Below, piece after piece: positions 1 through 6,450 of a stretch of DNA of 24,299 nucleotides (position 1 is its first letter; each line of letters opens with the position of its first letter). The position numbers and the translations under genes are program-made. Source of the DNA: a virus. The notes under the pieces are model-generated. The model made no database searches. It saw only the letters and a list, made by a program, of their open reading frames with translations, and was not told where the DNA came from. The stretch is from IMG/VR virus record IMGVR_UViG_3300005470_000020, positions 1 to 24,299 of that record. One strand, given 5' to 3'.

Positions 1-1808
1 TCAGAATTTATTGTTAATACACCATCAAATATAACATTATTATCAAAATGCCAACTATCCTCACTTTCATCCCAATAGAACTCTGCGTTTGCATAATCAC
101 CTCGACGGATAATAACACCGCTATCTTCAGTTGGAACACCAGATGTAAAATTGGAATTCAGTTCAACTTTATTATCAGCAATAGTAATAGTTTCAACGTC
201 TATTGTGGTAACATTACCACTTACTGTTAAATCTCCTTCAATAACAACACTTCCAAATGTTGGATTCGTGTTTATATATTCTCTGGTTAATAAAGTTTCA
301 AAATCTGTTTTAAATTGTGAAATATCAACCCCGTCAACATTGCCATTTATAGAAATGTTTCCATTAACATTTAAATTTCCATTTAAATAATCTCCATCAG
401 CGTTGATAAACCTTTCATCTGCTTCTGTTTCAGTATAATATCTCACATCGTGCGTATGACTATCATTTAAAACAGCAACATTTATATCCATGGATGCGTT
501 AGAAACATCTGTAAACACTACATTAGCACTCCCACTTACATCACCATTTAAATTTATATCTAATTTTGGCGATGGTTTATTTGTAGTATTATTCCAATTT
601 AAATAATAACTTCCATGTTGTCCATCTAATAGATCAGCATTAAGATTTTCTACTAAAGTATTAGATGATATTATAATATTGTTTGCTGACATTGTTTCAA
701 ATGTTACATTTGAATTTTCAGCTATTCCTAAAATATTTAAAATATCCCCTATTGTGTTAGCAGTTAATATATTTCTACCTACAGAAGTACTATCATATAT
801 TTCATCACTGCTCATACTCAATCTTTTAGGATTTACGAATATTTTACCATGTTGTGAATGTGAATATAAAACTATACCTACTCTAAATACCTTATATCCA
901 CTTGGTGGTTTTATAATAGTCATTCCACCGCTAACTATATTTGAAAGATAGACAATATCACCATCTGAAAAGGATGATGTATCAATGTTATTAACAATGC
1001 CTATAGCTGTAACATAACCAGTTTCGTTATTATTTATATCGTGGGTAGCCATACCAATAGTACACTCACAATCACCATTGCCCAACGCTTTTGATATAGT
1101 AGGGGTTTGTCCTAATGCTCCTGTAATTTTTACAACTTCACCATCATATATAGTTTCACCACTATTATTTCTACATCTGACAACAACCTCTTGTCCTATG
1201 TTTATTTTAACTTCGTTATTATCATTATAATAACTCAATGTATGTGAAACACTATCATAAAAAACCTTTCCTTCTACCCATTCATCATCTTCTACTAAAT
1301 TAAATAATTCTTCATTAATGTTAATGCTGTTAAAAACTACGTTAGCAGATGAATGAACATTTTGTGGAAGTGTTAAAACTATATCGCTTGCCTCCGATGC
1401 GGCTCCACTTGTATAAATTTGATTATTACTACCAAAAACATTTCTAACATATTTACCAATAGTATCAACACCTAATTCTACACTATTTTCCTGTATTGTA
1501 GTGCTAAAGGTAATGTTAGATGATCCATCAAAGGAAAAACTACCGTTAACATCACCAGTCAATTCTATAGTAACATCAGAATTTAAGGCTAATGCAGTGT
1601 TAGAAACACCTGAAAATGTGTTTCCAATAAAATTATCAGCGGTAACATTTCCATCAACGTCAACATTGGAATTGAAATCATAATAACCGCCTGTATTTGT
1701 TTTTATAACATAATTATTGTATTCTAATACCAATTCATTTATTTTCAATCTCAAATCATTGATTGAATTATTAGCATAAACTAATGTAATATTATTATTA
1801 GATGACAT
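1..1808 (-). CDS. Long tail fibre / structural fibre protein (3' end beyond window)
   Basis: Open for 602 codons from an ATG at 1808-1806 to the left edge, so the C-terminus is missing. The start follows directly on the stop codon of the membrane-protein gene to the right (TAA then ATG). The N-terminus (MSSNNNITLVYAN) leads into repeated short beta motifs of the type D-G-N-V-T, G-D-V-N-G-S and L-N-G-N-L-N-V-N-G-N, typical of trimeric beta-rich phage fibres. A central stretch (roughly residues 180-320) has the look of a beta domain found in phage decoration or fibre proteins. Near the end of the visible part is DSGVIIRRGDYANAEFYWD, a motif I recognise from T4-like cyanophage tail-fibre proteins. 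The role is inferred to be host contact at the baseplate periphery. Which T4 fibre it replaces cannot be told. Confidence 0.8.
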   Translation of the reverse strand, partial: MSSNNNITLVYANNSINDLRLKINELVLEYNNYVIKTNTGGYYDFNSNVDVDGNVTADNFIGNTFSGVSNTALALNSDVTIELTGDVNGSFSFDGSSNITFSTTIQENSVELGVDTIGKYVRNVFGSNNQIYTSGAASEASDIVLTLPQNVHSSANVVFNSININEELFNLVEDDEWVEGKVFYDSVSHTLSYYNDNNEVKINIGQEVVVRCRNNSGETIYDGEVVKITGALGQTPTISKALGNGDCECTIGMATHDINNNETGYVTAIGIVNNIDTSSFSDGDIVYLSNIVSGGMTIIKPPSGYKVFRVGIVLYSHSQHGKIFVNPKRLSMSSDEIYDSTSVGRNILTANTIGDILNILGIAENSNVTFETMSANNIIISSNTLVENLNADLLDGQHGSYYLNWNNTTNKPSPKLDINLNGDVSGSANVVFTDVSNASMDINVAVLNDSHTHDVRYYTETEADERFINADGDYLNGNLNVNGNISINGNVDGVDISQFKTDFETLLTREYINTNPTFGSVVIEGDLTVSGNVTTIDVETITIADNKVELNSNFTSGVPTEDSGVIIRRGDYANAEFYWDESEDSWHFDNNVIFDGVLTINS

Positions 1809-2108
1809 TTATTCTTTCCTTTCTTTTAATTCTATTTCTAAAAGTTTATTTCTAAGTTCAACATTTTGTCTTTCAGCCCTTTTCAATTTAGCTCGTTCTA
1901 TTGCAAATGTTATCGCAACGTATGACGATATTATTGTCAAGAGAGACAAAATAAGTTGAAAAAGAATTGGTATAGTTGGTAAAACAGTATCCAACATTTT
2001 ACTTAACCATGAATACACGTTTAATAATATTAAAAATATCCAAGAGATTATAAAATCCTTTAGATTATGGGGTGTATGTAAATCATTGCTTATATGTGAA
2101 AGTGGCAT
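1809..2108 (-). CDS. Small two-TM membrane protein with C-terminal coiled coil; holin candidate
   Basis: The 99-residue protein has two hydrophobic segments, about residues 20-37 (IISWIFLILLNVYSWL) and 43-68. A strongly charged tail (about 70-99) of Glu, Lys, Arg and Leu is likely helical or coiled coil. Both ends would lie on the same side of the inner membrane. It sits between a conserved small phage gene and the tail-fibre gene in the late transcription unit. Two TM helices, a charged C-terminus and late expression fit a class II-type holin, but this is inference from architecture only; it does not resemble T4 holin gpT. It could equally be another late membrane protein. Confidence 0.6.
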   Translation of the reverse strand: MPLSHISNDLHTPHNLKDFIISWIFLILLNVYSWLSKMLDTVLPTIPILFQLILSLLTIISSYVAITFAIERAKLKRAERQNVELRNKLLEIELKERKE

Positions 2109-2109
2109 A

Positions 2110-2499
2110 TCAATTATTTTCTTTTATTTTGAAATATAATTTATCGTCAAATATAATGTCGGATGTAAATATCATTTTTTGTTGATGATTATAAAAACTA
2201 CTTGGCAACATTTTCAAATACAATAAACAAGATTTTAATTGTGGGTAATAATAATCTTCCACTTTATAAAATAATATATTCAATCCGGCATCCTCGCCAA
2301 AGGTGTTGAAAAGAATTTTAAAATGATTTATCAACATTTTATAATTTATTTCCTTTCCACAGACATGTTTACGAAATAATGTCTTTATAAATTTTGGTGT
2401 ATTGCAATCATTAAAAAATTCCTTTTCACTCATGCAATGATTGTTTTTATAATTCTCTTTGCAATAATCAAAGAAATTATATTCGTTTAGTATCTTCAT
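2110..2499 (-). CDS. Conserved T4-like phage protein downstream of terminase, function unknown
   Basis: The 129-residue soluble protein is rich in Phe, Tyr, Asn and Lys. The central part (INHFKILFNTFGEDAGLNIL) followed by FYKVEDYYYPQLKSCLLYL resembles a small conserved protein that I recall beside the terminase genes of T4-like cyanophages and pelagiphages. No catalytic motif or membrane segment is seen. One base separates its stop from the start of the membrane-protein gene. Its start lies only a few bases from a TATAAATA octamer at 2506-2513. Probably a late protein with a packaging or virion role, but that rests on position alone. Confidence 0.65.
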   Translation of the reverse strand: MKILNEYNFFDYCKENYKNNHCMSEKEFFNDCNTPKFIKTLFRKHVCGKEINYKMLINHFKILFNTFGEDAGLNILFYKVEDYYYPQLKSCLLYLKMLPSSFYNHQQKMIFTSDIIFDDKLYFKIKENN

Positions 2500-2505
2500 T
2501 TTTTA

Positions 2506-2513
2506 TATTTATA
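2506..2513 (-). promoter_or_regulatory. T4-type late promoter octamer before the 2110-2499 gene
   Basis: The minus strand reads TATAAATA, the T4 late-promoter -10 consensus, in the 27-base gap after the terminase C-half. With T4 spacing, transcription would start almost on the ATG at 2499, giving a nearly leaderless mRNA. AT richness makes chance matches common, so location in a gap is the main support. Confidence 0.45.
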
Positions 2514-2526
2514 AAATTGATATAAT

Positions 2527-4281
2527 TTACCATAAGAAGCCGTTAAAATTATTATCCCACCTTTCATCTTTAACCCATCCATTTCTCAGATCTATCAAAT
2601 CTTCATCATCTATCAAACCTGCCTTCTTTTCAAAATTTGTCATAAAATTAATTCGCTTTAATTTATTTATAATATCATCTTCATGTTGATTACGTATATC
2701 TTCTCCTACATTTTTTTTCAAATCTTTGAAATAATCCTGTGTGGTCATCCATGCGAATAACACAAGCGTCATAACAATATCATCATTCCTACCAATTTCA
2801 GCTTCAAAACTATTTTTAACTTTTATAAAGGTTGATAATTCTGATAATGTCGCATAATCAACTATCTCTAATTTATCATGTTCAATGAGTGTTTTAAGAT
2901 TAGAACAACCAATATTTTTTACACTTGAACTCATCTTAACACCAATCATAGATTTTCCATCATTTCCATAACATATTCTCTGTTTTTTATTAGTGACTTC
3001 TGTCCAAAGAATATGTTCATATTCAAATTCATTCCAAAGAATATGACCAATTTGATGACCGTATTCATTATTTTCTATTAACAGCGTAGCATAATTATAA
3101 TTTCTCCCAATTCTATCAATAATTTCTGGAAATACTAAAGGTGTTATTTTATTGCATCTATATATTGCGACTTGTTTATATTTATTGCCTGTAATATCTA
3201 TAACGCTAAAACTACTATAATCCAATTCAACGCCTTTAGCTGTATCAATAGTTATTAAATATTTATGATGGTTTTTAGGTCTATCATATATTTTTATATC
3301 TTCTTCCTCTGCAATAGGATCTTCAAATTTACTCATCATATTTTGTAATATTTCAGGATTTATCAATCCTTTGGTAGAACTTTCAAAACTACATTCATGC
3401 TCTTGCATAAATTGTTGCAGGGATGTGTTTTTAATTTTTTCCTGCTTCCACGCATCGTCACGACCAGGAACTTCGTGCCACAACACCTTTACAGGAGCAT
3501 AACTATTTCTGCCATGTATAGCATCTGACCACAATTTATGATATAAATTATAGCCGTTTGGTGTAGATATAATAATCAATTTAGTTGTTTCACCAGATGA
3601 TATGGTTTCAAAGGCAGAGGCATAGAAATCATCAATAATACTGGCATCAATGAATGCAAATTCATCAATTAGAACCAAGTTAGATGATTTACCCCTTAAA
3701 GAAGTTTTAGAGGTAGCACGTGAAAATATTTTAGATTTATTTTCAAGATGTATTTCGTGTGCATCGTATCTCGATACGCCCTGTTGCAACCATTCTGGAA
3801 GATTTTCAAATGCAAGTTTAATCATATCTAACAAGTTTTTAGCCGCGTCATCATCTTTAGAAAGAATAGCAACTTTATAATACGATTTAAACAACGCATG
3901 ATGAAGAGCAACACCAGCGGTTATTGTCGTGTTATGACTTGCTATTCCATCTGTAAAATAAATATGACCATCAACATTCATCAAATCATACATATTATCA
4001 TATTTATCAGTAATCTCAACTTCTTTAACAGTAACATATCCATCGACAGATAAAATTTTGTCACCACAATTCAAATCTTTTGCATATACTTCATCACCAT
4101 CAATCAATATTAAAATGTGTTCATCTGCGCATATAAATTCTTTATCATTTTCTTCAAACTTTATTATATATTCCTGAAATTCTATAGTTTTAGCAACACC
4201 ATCAAAATCCTTCCACCCGTCAGGTGTCCAAATTTCATATTCATCAGAAAATTTTTCATCTATAAATTTTTCCACTTGCAT
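2527..4281 (-). CDS. terL: Split large terminase gp17, C-terminal half preceded by C-intein
   Basis: 584 residues. Residues 1-117 are the C-terminal part of an intein. A block-B-like region is ICADEH (His55). Block F/G runs through VDGHIYFTDGIASHN, with His106, penultimate His116 and terminal Asn117. Thr118 is the +1 nucleophile. There is no endonuclease domain. Residues 118-584 are the rest of a T4-type terminase ATPase-nuclease: it opens with TTITAG, the continuation of the P-loop, then Walker B NLVLIDEFAFI (Asp206, Glu207), coupling motif STPNG (239-243), and RNase H-like nuclease acidics Asp346 (ITIDTAKG), Glu403 (LLIENNEYG) and Asp500/501 (RNDDIVM). After trans-splicing to the 5010-5372 product the enzyme would be 552 residues, normal for gp17. 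It lies 728 bases downstream of its N-half with an opposite-strand gene between, and has its own TATAAATA at 4301-4308. Confidence 0.95.
   Translation of the reverse strand: MQVEKFIDEKFSDEYEIWTPDGWKDFDGVAKTIEFQEYIIKFEENDKEFICADEHILILIDGDEVYAKDLNCGDKILSVDGYVTVKEVEITDKYDNMYDLMNVDGHIYFTDGIASHNTTITAGVALHHALFKSYYKVAILSKDDDAAKNLLDMIKLAFENLPEWLQQGVSRYDAHEIHLENKSKIFSRATSKTSLRGKSSNLVLIDEFAFIDASIIDDFYASAFETISSGETTKLIIISTPNGYNLYHKLWSDAIHGRNSYAPVKVLWHEVPGRDDAWKQEKIKNTSLQQFMQEHECSFESSTKGLINPEILQNMMSKFEDPIAEEEDIKIYDRPKNHHKYLITIDTAKGVELDYSSFSVIDITGNKYKQVAIYRCNKITPLVFPEIIDRIGRNYNYATLLIENNEYGHQIGHILWNEFEYEHILWTEVTNKKQRICYGNDGKSMIGVKMSSSVKNIGCSNLKTLIEHDKLEIVDYATLSELSTFIKVKNSFEAEIGRNDDIVMTLVLFAWMTTQDYFKDLKKNVGEDIRNQHEDDIINKLKRINFMTNFEKKAGLIDDEDLIDLRNGWVKDERWDNNFNGFLW
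3931..4281 (-). other. C-terminal split-intein fragment (IntC, 117 aa)
   Basis: The coding part for residues 1-117 of the terminase C-half. It begins with its own ATG, contains WTPDGWKDFDGV near residues 18-29, the block-B region and the splicing C-terminus ASHN before Thr. The long IntC that includes block B means the break point lies very near the intein N-terminus. From memory this matches the layout of AceL-TerL-type atypically split inteins, where IntN is about 25 residues and IntC about 104. Confidence 0.92.
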
Positions 4282-4300
4282 ATTTAATATCTTTTTATTA

Positions 4301-4308
4301 TATTTATA
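4301..4308 (-). promoter_or_regulatory. T4-type late promoter octamer before terminase C-half
   Basis: TATAAATA on the minus strand, with expected transcription start about 14 bases before the ATG at 4281. An independent late promoter here is needed in principle, because the interrupting gene on the other strand separates this half from the gp16/N-half transcription unit. Confidence 0.5.
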
Positions 4309-4312
4309 TAAT
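4307..4312 (+). promoter_or_regulatory. Possible -10 element (TATAAT) for the 4331-4921 gene
   Basis: A perfect TATAAT on the plus strand 18 bases before the ATG at 4331, overlapping the opposite-strand late octamer. Only a poor -35 (TTAATA at 4284-4289, 17-base spacer) accompanies it. The two signals would make a compact divergent promoter. Confidence 0.3.
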
Positions 4313-4330
4313 CAAATAAAATTAAATAAC

Positions 4331-4921
4331 ATGATTGTAAAAATAGGAAAATATAAAAATTTTTTTGGGATCTATCATTTAGCAGATTTGTTTCAAAAAA
4401 TTGGATTCAAAGAAGAAACGTGCGAAAATATCGGGGATTTTCTTGGAGAAACATTTTTAAAGGATTTTTTTCTTTGGATTAATAAGAAGAATAAAAGAAA
4501 GACATTTGTAAAAATTCATAAATATGATGTTTGGAGTTTAGATCATACTCTTGCTTTAATTATATTGCCAGCATTGAAAGAATATAAAAACCAAATGTTA
4601 GAATCTCCTTCTCATCCAACAACAGACGAAATAAAAAATTTTAATGATTGGTTGAACATCATTAATAAAATGATATGGAGTTTTGAACATATTGTTAATG
4701 ATAGTTGGCAAGATAAATATTACAATTGGCATAAAACAAAAACATGGTTGCCAAAACCAAAAAGAGATGAAAAGCCTTATGATAAGGCATTAATAATTGG
4801 CTTTTATGACGAAGAAAGAATCGACGGAACACCAGACTACAAAGGATTAGAGACTAAAGAAAACGAAATTAGGAAAGGTTTGGAATTGTTTGGAAAATAT
4901 TTTACATTTTTATGGAATTAA
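4331..4921 (+). CDS. Conserved T4-like phage protein of unknown function inserted between terminase halves
   Basis: The 196-residue protein has KIHKYDVWSLDHTLALIILP at residues 61-80, a MIWSFEHI stretch, and a C-terminal end of GLELFGKYFTFLWN. I recognise the combination 'D-x-W-S-x-D-H-T-L-A-L-I-I-x-P' plus a final 'G-L-x-L-F-G-K-Y' from conserved hypothetical proteins of T4-like cyanophages. No LAGLIDADG, HNH, GIY-YIG or very-short-repair-like nuclease motif is visible, so it does not look like a homing endonuclease. It runs opposite to the terminase genes and exactly fills the space between the two halves. The stop codon overlaps the start of a 33-codon frame at 4912. Confidence 0.8.
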   Translation: MIVKIGKYKNFFGIYHLADLFQKIGFKEETCENIGDFLGETFLKDFFLWINKKNKRKTFVKIHKYDVWSLDHTLALIILPALKEYKNQMLESPSHPTTDEIKNFNDWLNIINKMIWSFEHIVNDSWQDKYYNWHKTKTWLPKPKRDEKPYDKALIIGFYDEERIDGTPDYKGLETKENEIRKGLELFGKYFTFLWN

Positions 4922-5013
4922 TTAAAGGAACTGAAAATCAAAGTAAATCTGTAAGATGTTCTATATCTTTAGAATCACTTATTTCTAAATATTACAACAA
5001 GAAAGAAGATTAA
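4912..5013 (+). CDS. Short ORF (33 aa) overlapping the end of the 4331-4921 gene
   Basis: MELIKGTENQSKSVRCSISL begins a 33-residue frame that overlaps the preceding stop by 10 bases and ends 4 bases into the 3' end of the terminase N-half on the other strand. The start has no convincing ribosome site, so it may be translated by coupling or not at all. Its last residues (NKKED) mirror the end of the intein fragment (NKKEN) only because both lie in an inverted repeat. Function unknown. Confidence 0.35.
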   Translation: MELIKGTENQSKSVRCSISLESLISKYYNKKED

Positions 5014-5027
5014 TTTTCTTTCTTGTT
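4996..5027. terminator. Perfect 12-bp inverted repeat at the convergent gene junction
   Basis: Left arm 4996-5007 (AACAAGAAAGAA) and right arm 5016-5027 are exact reverse complements around an 8-base loop. It covers both stop codons of the converging 4912-5013 and 5010-5372 frames. Position suggests a two-way transcription terminator separating the terminase N-half from the inserted gene. The stem has few G-C pairs and there is no clean U-run, so this is inference. Confidence 0.45.
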
Positions 5028-5117
5028 CAGTCTTTTATAGAATTCTCCAATGGAAATTTCTTCAATTTTTCCATTGGCTTTATTTTTTATCTTTATCATG
5101 CTCTCTTCTCGACAACA
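5010..5117 (-). other. N-terminal split-intein fragment (IntN, 35 aa)
   Basis: The last 35 codons of the terminase N-half, starting at Cys86 (CCREESMIKI) directly after the Walker A GK and ending GEFYKRLNKKEN before the stop. Cys1 plus the block-A-like beginning identify it as an intein N-end. The ending resembles, as I recall it, the YKRLA end of AceL-TerL IntN. Confidence 0.9.
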
Positions 5118-5372
5118 CTTGCCAACCTGTCTTGACGTAAGCATAATAGTATATCTATTATCAATAATAGTATCAATCATTTTGTGCTGATAATTACGTA
5201 GTTTAAAATCGACAAGGCCATGATCTACGTTATCAATTTTAACATATTTTTCAATAAAATATGTAGAATTGGTTGCACAATTTGCATATTCGTTTAAAAG
5301 TTCTTCAGTCCATTCAATATTTTGATTTACAGGTTTTAGATTTTCATTACCTTTATATCCTCTTTTAGCCAT
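5010..5372 (-). CDS. terL: Split large terminase gp17, N-terminal half followed by N-intein
   Basis: 120 residues. Residues 1-85 are the gp17 N-extein: a basic N-terminus, then DFKLRNYQHKMIDTI (adenine-binding/Q-motif region) and the P-loop MLTSRQVGK, cut after Lys85. Residues 86-120 are IntN, starting with Cys86. On its own the product cannot hydrolyse ATP, because the P-loop is incomplete and Walker B is on the other polypeptide. The ATG at 5372-5370 overlaps the gp16 stop by one base (TAATG) and has a strong GGAGGTGG ribosome site inside the end of gp16, so gp16 and this half are co-translated. T4 gp17 has SRQLGKTT at the same place, which fixes the splice junction as GK | TT. Confidence 0.95.
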   Translation of the reverse strand: MAKRGYKGNENLKPVNQNIEWTEELLNEYANCATNSTYFIEKYVKIDNVDHGLVDFKLRNYQHKMIDTIIDNRYTIMLTSRQVGKCCREESMIKIKNKANGKIEEISIGEFYKRLNKKEN

Positions 5373-5743
5373 TATCTACCACCTCCAGCTTCCTTTATTT
5401 TCTTTTCAATCATTTTTTGTACGTCAGTAGTGGTTGCTAATATTAGCGTATTATTGTTTATTTGTTCTGAATCTTTTTCGTCATTTTGACTTTCATTTTC
5501 CATATCAAATAATATTTTATTGTTTGCTGAAATCACGTTGGTGAGATTGATATATGCTTCAAAAAATCTGGCGTTTTCTGTTTCTTCGGCTATATTTTTG
5601 ATAGTTTGTGCCACATGTATACTATCATCAATGACCTTTTTTATGTTTTTTCTAGCGTATTCATAATCTTCGCCTCTTTTTATTTCTTTATGTTTTTCTA
5701 TAGAGGAATCTTCTTCTCCATATACTACTATTTCCTCACTCAT
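5372..5743 (-). CDS. gp16: Small terminase subunit, gp16-like
   Basis: The 123-residue protein has a central helical part (EYARKNIKKVIDDSIHVAQT to FFEAYINLTNVISANNKILFD, about residues 28-80) that matches the pattern of T4-type gp16, where an oligomerising helical core carries an ARxN...AFEVL...AN motif. A polar, Glu/Gln/Asn-rich linker and a basic C-terminal helix (VQKMIEKKIKEAGGGR) follow. gp16 forms a ring that recognises DNA and stimulates gp17. It overlaps the upstream gp15 paralog by 4 bases (ATGA) and the downstream terminase N-half by one. The N-terminal residues are acidic and variable. Confidence 0.85.
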   Translation of the reverse strand: MSEEIVVYGEEDSSIEKHKEIKRGEDYEYARKNIKKVIDDSIHVAQTIKNIAEETENARFFEAYINLTNVISANNKILFDMENESQNDEKDSEQINNNTLILATTTDVQKMIEKKIKEAGGGR

Positions 5744-6450
5744 AAATCATCTCCTGTTAAAATTTCAGATTCATCTGGTATATATTTTTCTTCTGAATCT
5801 AAATCTAAATAATTAATATAAATTGTTTCTATTTGTTTTCTTAATTCTTCTTCTGTTTTAAAAAACCATGCTTTACAGTTAAAATATAAAGTAGTGGTTA
5901 TAATTCTTTCTTCATCAATCTTTCCATCATAATTTTCATCATTCATTATTATATTATTTAATGATAAGGATAAATCAAACGACTTATTAAAATCGTCTAA
6001 TAATAAAGATGAGAATTTTAAATGTGGTGAAAAATGTGGAATTATTTGTTCTAATATTTTTAAATTATCGCTTTGTTTTTTTGTTATTATATTAAGTTCG
6101 AATGTTAAATTATATGGCACTGGTGTGTATGCCTTTTTGTCAGTTCCTATTGAAATTGTGTTTGTTTTATTTAATTTCCTTTCGCTATCATATTTATAAT
6201 CAACTATATTAAAGGATAATCTTGGTAGAGTCATTTTAACACCCTTTTTTGATGTTTCTCTTCTCAGATATCTTAATATTAGTTTATCCTTTTTAGCATA
6301 ATTTATAGGAACTTTAATGCTTTTTATAAGTGTTTTAGAATTATCATCTACAATATTCATATCTTCTGAACTATATTTATTAACATAAATATTATTAAAT
6401 ATAGTTCCAAATATGACTATATATTTTTTATGTAATTTATTATTTATCAT
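5740..6450 (-). CDS. gp15: Tail completion / sheath terminator protein, gp15 paralog B
   Basis: The 236-residue protein follows the T4 gp15 pattern: FGTIFNNIYVNKY, then IKSIKVPINYAKKDKLILRY, TLPRLSFNIVDYKYDSERKLN, a PVPYNLTFELNIITKKQSDN strand, ILEQIIPHFSPHL and a C-terminal strand TTTLYFNCKAWFF. gp15 caps the tail tube and sheath after assembly and joins tail to neck. It starts 11 bases before the end of a longer gp15-like gene, and the two share the same motif order, so this is a second, shorter copy. It may form a mixed ring with the first, or one copy may have taken a new role. Confidence 0.82.
   Translation of the reverse strand: MINNKLHKKYIVIFGTIFNNIYVNKYSSEDMNIVDDNSKTLIKSIKVPINYAKKDKLILRYLRRETSKKGVKMTLPRLSFNIVDYKYDSERKLNKTNTISIGTDKKAYTPVPYNLTFELNIITKKQSDNLKILEQIIPHFSPHLKFSSLLLDDFNKSFDLSLSLNNIIMNDENYDGKIDEERIITTTLYFNCKAWFFKTEEELRKQIETIYINYLDLDSEEKYIPDESEILTGDDL

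Noticed and set aside
1031-1038. TATAAATA on the minus strand inside the tail-fibre gene
   Set aside because: Internal to a coding region; an octamer of A and T is expected several times by chance in this AT-rich window. Another lies inside the hub gene at 17274-17281.
3650-3880. 76-aa plus-strand ORF
   Set aside because: Antisense to the Walker B region of the terminase, with no start context.
4331-4921. Homing endonuclease in the split-intein gap
   Set aside because: No LAGLIDADG, HNH, GIY-YIG or VSR-like motif; the protein resembles a conserved T4-like phage hypothetical instead.
4912-5013. 33-aa plus-strand ORF as a second intein N-fragment
   Set aside because: The shared ending with IntN comes from the 12-bp inverted repeat; the Cys-containing part has no block-A pattern and lies on the wrong strand.
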